Shown one piece after another: positions 47,540-51,348 of a DNA stretch of 51,348 bases. The notes under the pieces were generated by a model, which was not told the origin of the DNA, ran no database searches, and worked only from the letters and a program-made list of their open reading frames with translations. Source of the stretch: Polymyxa betae (taxonomy: Eukaryota; Endomyxa; Phytomyxea; Plasmodiophorida; Plasmodiophoridae). The number at the start of each line of letters is the position of its first letter. Positions within the stretch are counted from its first letter, which is position 1. The position numbers and the translations under genes are program-made. The DNA lies in the NCBI GenBank assembly GCA_003693705.1, contig RBZT01000997.1, positions 1 to 51,348 of the forward strand, in the 5' to 3' direction.

Positions 47540-50500
47540 ATGCGCTCCAAACCTGATTCACAGCCGGCTGCTCTTAGTCCTATAAAGATGTCGCTCTATG
47601 ATACTGCCACTATTCTCTCCGATGAGTTCCTCTACGAATTCGAGAAGCATGCTGTTCGTGGCGTCGAGAAGACTGCCTGCCTGGAGAAGAACGTTCTGGG
47701 TCATGGAAGATGTCGTAAGGCATCGTATTCAGTTGAAGCTTCATCGAATTATCTTGTTTTTCGTGGACCAACTGTTAACGCCTTCAATCATACATTCATC
47801 CCTGAATCTGCCGAGCTTGTTGCCCATTATGAACCACAAGGAGTTGTCCCTGGAAAGTTTACTTGGGTGGCGTCCAGCTTAGAAGTTGGCCGTATTCGTC
47901 ACGAGTTAACTCTTCGTGAATTTCATAAGAAATCAGTGATGGTTCGACAGAAAGATGCATATCGGTTAATGATTGTAATGGCGGGTGCTCTGAAAGCTGA
48001 TGGCATGTACTTCCATCGTACTGATGGTAATAAGGTTGATGTCTATCTTATTCGTGATGAACGTCTACCTGAAATCAAGAAGTATCAGTCTGGCAACGTT
48101 CTGCAATTCACGGATCGGTCGTACCGGCAGCTGATCACAAAATTTGCAGTGAACCCGCGTCACGTCATGATTGAATATTTCGATACGGTGGACCAACTGC
48201 AGAAACAGAAATCATTGGATGATAGTGGCAACGTTATCGGTCTGAAAGTCATTGATAATCAAGGGGCCAGTATCGCTTATACTTTTGATCGAAATGGAGT
48301 TCTGATTGGCACTGTGTTTGATGGAATCGATCCATTAAATGATGATGCTGATGATGATATCGATTATGACACGAATTATGATTCTGATGATGGTGATGTT
48401 GAGAGTGTTTGGAGTATTGATCTGGCTGCTGAAAACACTCCTGATCATATTGAAGATGTAATTGAGCCAGCTGCTGCACCATCGCCGGTAGCTCTACCAT
48501 CACAACCTCCAAAAGATTCTACTCGTGATCTCTCTCTAAGACCGGAATCTTCAGTTCAAGAGGAGATTGTTGCTGCCAGAGCTCTCATTCCTCCATTTGA
48601 TTCTCATCTGGATCCAATTGTGAAAGCGAAAGTCGTACCGACTGCCAAAGACCTTCGGCAGAAAGCCATCTTACCTCCCACGCTTAATTCCAGTTTTTCT
48701 TCCACTCAACAACCAACAGTAATGATAATGGAAACTCTCATCGATCTAATTGCTAATATGGTTTTAGATTGATATCGGAGATACCGAAGGTGGGTACGAA
48801 GTCGGTCATGACGATGAATCAGACCAACGTCGTTATTCAGACGATGCAGGTCTGTGCAGTGTTGAACTCACAAACTTCTACCGAATAATCAGTGTGCAGG
48901 GCCCCCTAATAGAGATGATAATCAAGATCAGAATGATGCCGGAATAATCAAAACATTGAAGAATATGTGGCCCTTCTTAAAAGCCAAAGCCAAACCGGTA
49001 ACTTTATAAACATATTCACTGCAAATTGTTTTAGCTTTGATTCCGACTTTCGTTTCTTTGGTATTTTTCTCATTAAAAACTAGGTTATGCCTGATAGCCG
49101 CGTTCCAGAACAACAAGATGCAGAACTAGATATTGCTCCAGGTAATTCTACAGGTAATAATCACAAACTTTCGCTTGTGTATTATCAATAACTCAGCTGA
49201 TGTTGTATTAGATGATTTTCACGATTCACTCAATCCAACTGACGACGTTTCCCATAGAAATCCCATCTTCTCAAACGGTTGCAAATGTGTTTTTTAATTG
49301 TCAGCAATCTAATTCTTCTGTATGCAGATAAAGTGAAGCCCATCCCAGTTCGTCAAAATTCTAGAACCAACATCGGTAACGATGGGAAGTCGAATATTGG
49401 ATCCAATTTACCACCGACCACACCTTGTATGAATCAACAGATGCCATTTATCGAGTACTAAATCTTGCATTCAGCTCGTTCTAGTCCAGGACAAGATCGC
49501 AAGCTCGATAAGCACATATCAGATGCTAGCTCTCGGAATGCTCCTGTACGACCTGAGGATGCTGGAAGACGGCAGGGTCGGTTCGGGCCGCACGATGCTG
49601 CTGATATGGTCGAACCGTTAGCTCCATCAAGTAAGAAATTCGTTATTGTGGGTGATGTTTAGGATTAATTTGATGTTACCAGATTCATCACCCGAGGATT
49701 TTGTTCTCAACCATAATCGCACGAGACCAGACAGGACTGAGCCCATCGCATCACACCAACCTAAATCATCACCAAAAGACGCCCGAGCGCGTCCTGCAGC
49801 TCCTGTGGGTCCAGAACCTCAACGTCGTCGTCAGCCACAAATTCGCGATACTGATCGTTCTAATGCACGGCCTGAGCTTCAACATGATGACACTCGTCCA
49901 GAGCATGCCCATACAGCGGTCAATCCGTCGCAGTGGCAGTCCAAACCTCGTAATATTTCTAATCCAACGAGCTCATCTGGTAATCAATCTAGAACTTTTT
50001 TTAATATGCTCATTTGTTGGTGATAGATAATGTCGATCAAACTCGATGGCCGAGCATCAACTCTAACTCAGGGGCAAGCACTCCTGAGTGGGATTATCCA
50101 AAGTCCAGCCAGCTGCCATCTACTATCGCTGACATCGACCAGCAAGACCTTAATCCTGACTGTACTCAATGGCTGAGCGTCAATTCCGATTTTAAATCTG
50201 CTACTCCAGGCTGGGACTATCCGAGATCTGCTCCCAGAACAACAACAGATTTGAATGATGCTCATCGTTCCAGTATGCCTGAGATCCATCAAGGAAGTCC
50301 CGAATCTCAACGTTCGCGCTGGCCTAGCGTTGGTTCTGCATCAGGCGATGGAGCCCTGGGCTGGGACTATCCAAGATCATTAACAGATTCTGATTCGCAG
50401 CGACATCCAAGCCTTTCCAAGATCGATGAGCGCCGTCCATCGCATTTCGATTCAGATCAGCCTGATCTGTCAGAATCAGGTGACGCCCAGTTGCGCCAGC

Positions 50501-51348
50501 AACGCCATCCAGAACACAATGCTAGCTGGCCTGCCTCTAACACTCCTGATCGCTTCCCTTCCTCGTCCAAGGCTCCAGTAGTAACCGCTGGGAAATCTCT
50601 ACGTAACCGTACTGGACCTGGTCGAATGGACCCGGCAGCTCCTGTGCCCTCGTTGGCGCCTCGTGGCTTGCATCCGGTTTCAGTCAGAGAGGAGCCAGAT
50701 CGCCCTTTGAAAGACCAAAAGGCATCGGCCGAATCTGATGGGAATCTGACCAATCATCGGTTAAATCCATCTTCGATAGGCCCCGATTACGATGCTCCGC
50801 ATTCTGATGGCAATATTGGCGATTCCAATGATGCAAAATCGCGTCCGTTTGCCGAGTCGACTGGTCGTCATCCGAAAAGCGATTCTGATTCACCTGTTGA
50901 TGAAAGTGGTTTCTCTGATTCCAAACCGACTCCATTAACATTCTGGAACCGCTTGTTCGGTTCCAAGAAACAGCCGTCGGATGCTCGGACGAATCGCTCT
51001 GAGGACAATGTCAAGCAGCCTGTACACGATCCTGCTCGAACGCAACCTGATGCGGGTTTACTCACCCGCCCTCCTTCAAATAAGACGACACACGTCCCAG
51101 ATGGTAATGATGTCAACCAGCCGGCATATCAAAGCGATGCATCTCCAAGGATGTCTCGGAAAGGCAATATCGATCGATCCGAGACAATGCCGGCAGATGA
51201 AACTGCCAGATTTGGCAGCATTCATTCTGACAATGGCCGAAACATGAGACCGAACACATTTGCTCAAGATCCCTCTCGCGCTCGTGATCATCCGGAAGAT
51301 GGCCCAAACATGAGACCGGACACATTTGCTCAAGTTCCCTCTCGAGCT
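47540..51348 (+). CDS. Large protein with an N-terminal folded domain and a long disordered tail (3' end outside window)
   Basis: Nine exons traced, all frame-consistent: 47540-48718, 48768-48849, 48900-48997, 49084-49141, 49212-49277, 49328-49426, 49475-49630, 49683-49979, 50027 to beyond 51348. The first 250 residues look globular (DEFLYEFEKHAVRGVEK, VPGKFTWVASSLEVGRIRH, MIVMAGALKADGMYFHRTDG) but match no family I know. An acidic stretch follows (about residue 265). From there the protein is rich in Pro, Ser, Arg, Asp and Gln, with three copies of a WDYP(R/K)S motif (about 50088, 50212 and 50359) and, at the window edge, a 66-nt repeat. No signal peptide or membrane segment. Probably a scaffold or cytoskeletal linker; function unknown. 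A second Met at codon 17 is an alternative start. Confidence 0.65.
51229..51348 (+). repeat. 66-nt coding repeat, cut by the window edge
   Basis: AACATGAGACCGAACACATT at 51241 recurs as AACATGAGACCGGACACATT at 51307, with similar flanks, giving a 66-nt period. At least two units are visible and the array likely continues past 51348. Confidence 0.75.

Overview
This is nuclear DNA from a flagellated, intron-rich unicellular eukaryote. Most genes are split by short GT-AG introns, usually 43-60 nt, often with a CTAAC or CTAAT branch-like motif near the acceptor. A full-length intraflagellar transport protein (IFT121/WDR35), the ciliary transition-zone protein B9D1 and a small R2D2-like protein point to a motile or sensory cilium. 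Together with a heat-shock factor, a GH47 mannosidase, pogo-like transposases and several secreted serine/cysteine-rich proteins, a zoosporic (chytrid-like) fungus is my best guess. The species cannot be fixed from the sequence, and a ferredoxin of complex I (C1-FDX) type could argue for another flagellated lineage.

Layout. 1-2.4 kb holds remnants of pogo-type transposases. 2.4-34.4 kb is a dense housekeeping block: HEATR5-type trafficking protein (+), PHD-finger protein (+), WDR35/IFT121 (+), mitochondrial ferredoxin (-), Ser/Thr/Pro-rich secreted protein (-), B9D1 (+), two unrecognised small genes (-), HSF (-), PPME1 (-), an unresolved locus (+), GH47 alpha-mannosidase (-), a small Cys-containing gene (-), a myosin heavy chain (+), a PDRG1-like prefoldin (+), a gene with an RRM-like segment (+), an R2D2-like mini-protein (-) and TRAPPC2 (-).

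34.8-45.3 kb is gene-poor and accessory. It carries secreted proteins that share a modular gene structure: signal peptide, Cys motif ending in Lys-Asp, phase-0 intron, then an Asp-Cys module, in two cases followed by a Ser/His/Arg-rich tail. One gene has a freshly duplicated exon-intron unit and a 51-nt tandem repeat. The same stretch holds an inverted-repeat element around a G-quadruplex-prone C-rich tract and a decayed DDE transposase. 45.4-51.3 kb returns to an HSD17B10-like dehydrogenase with a suspicious 5' part, one small unresolved gene, and a large disordered-protein gene that runs off the window.

The intron/exon models were made by hand: frames and phases were checked for consistency across each gene and, where a family was recognised, against its conserved residues as known to me. 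No alignment or database search was run.
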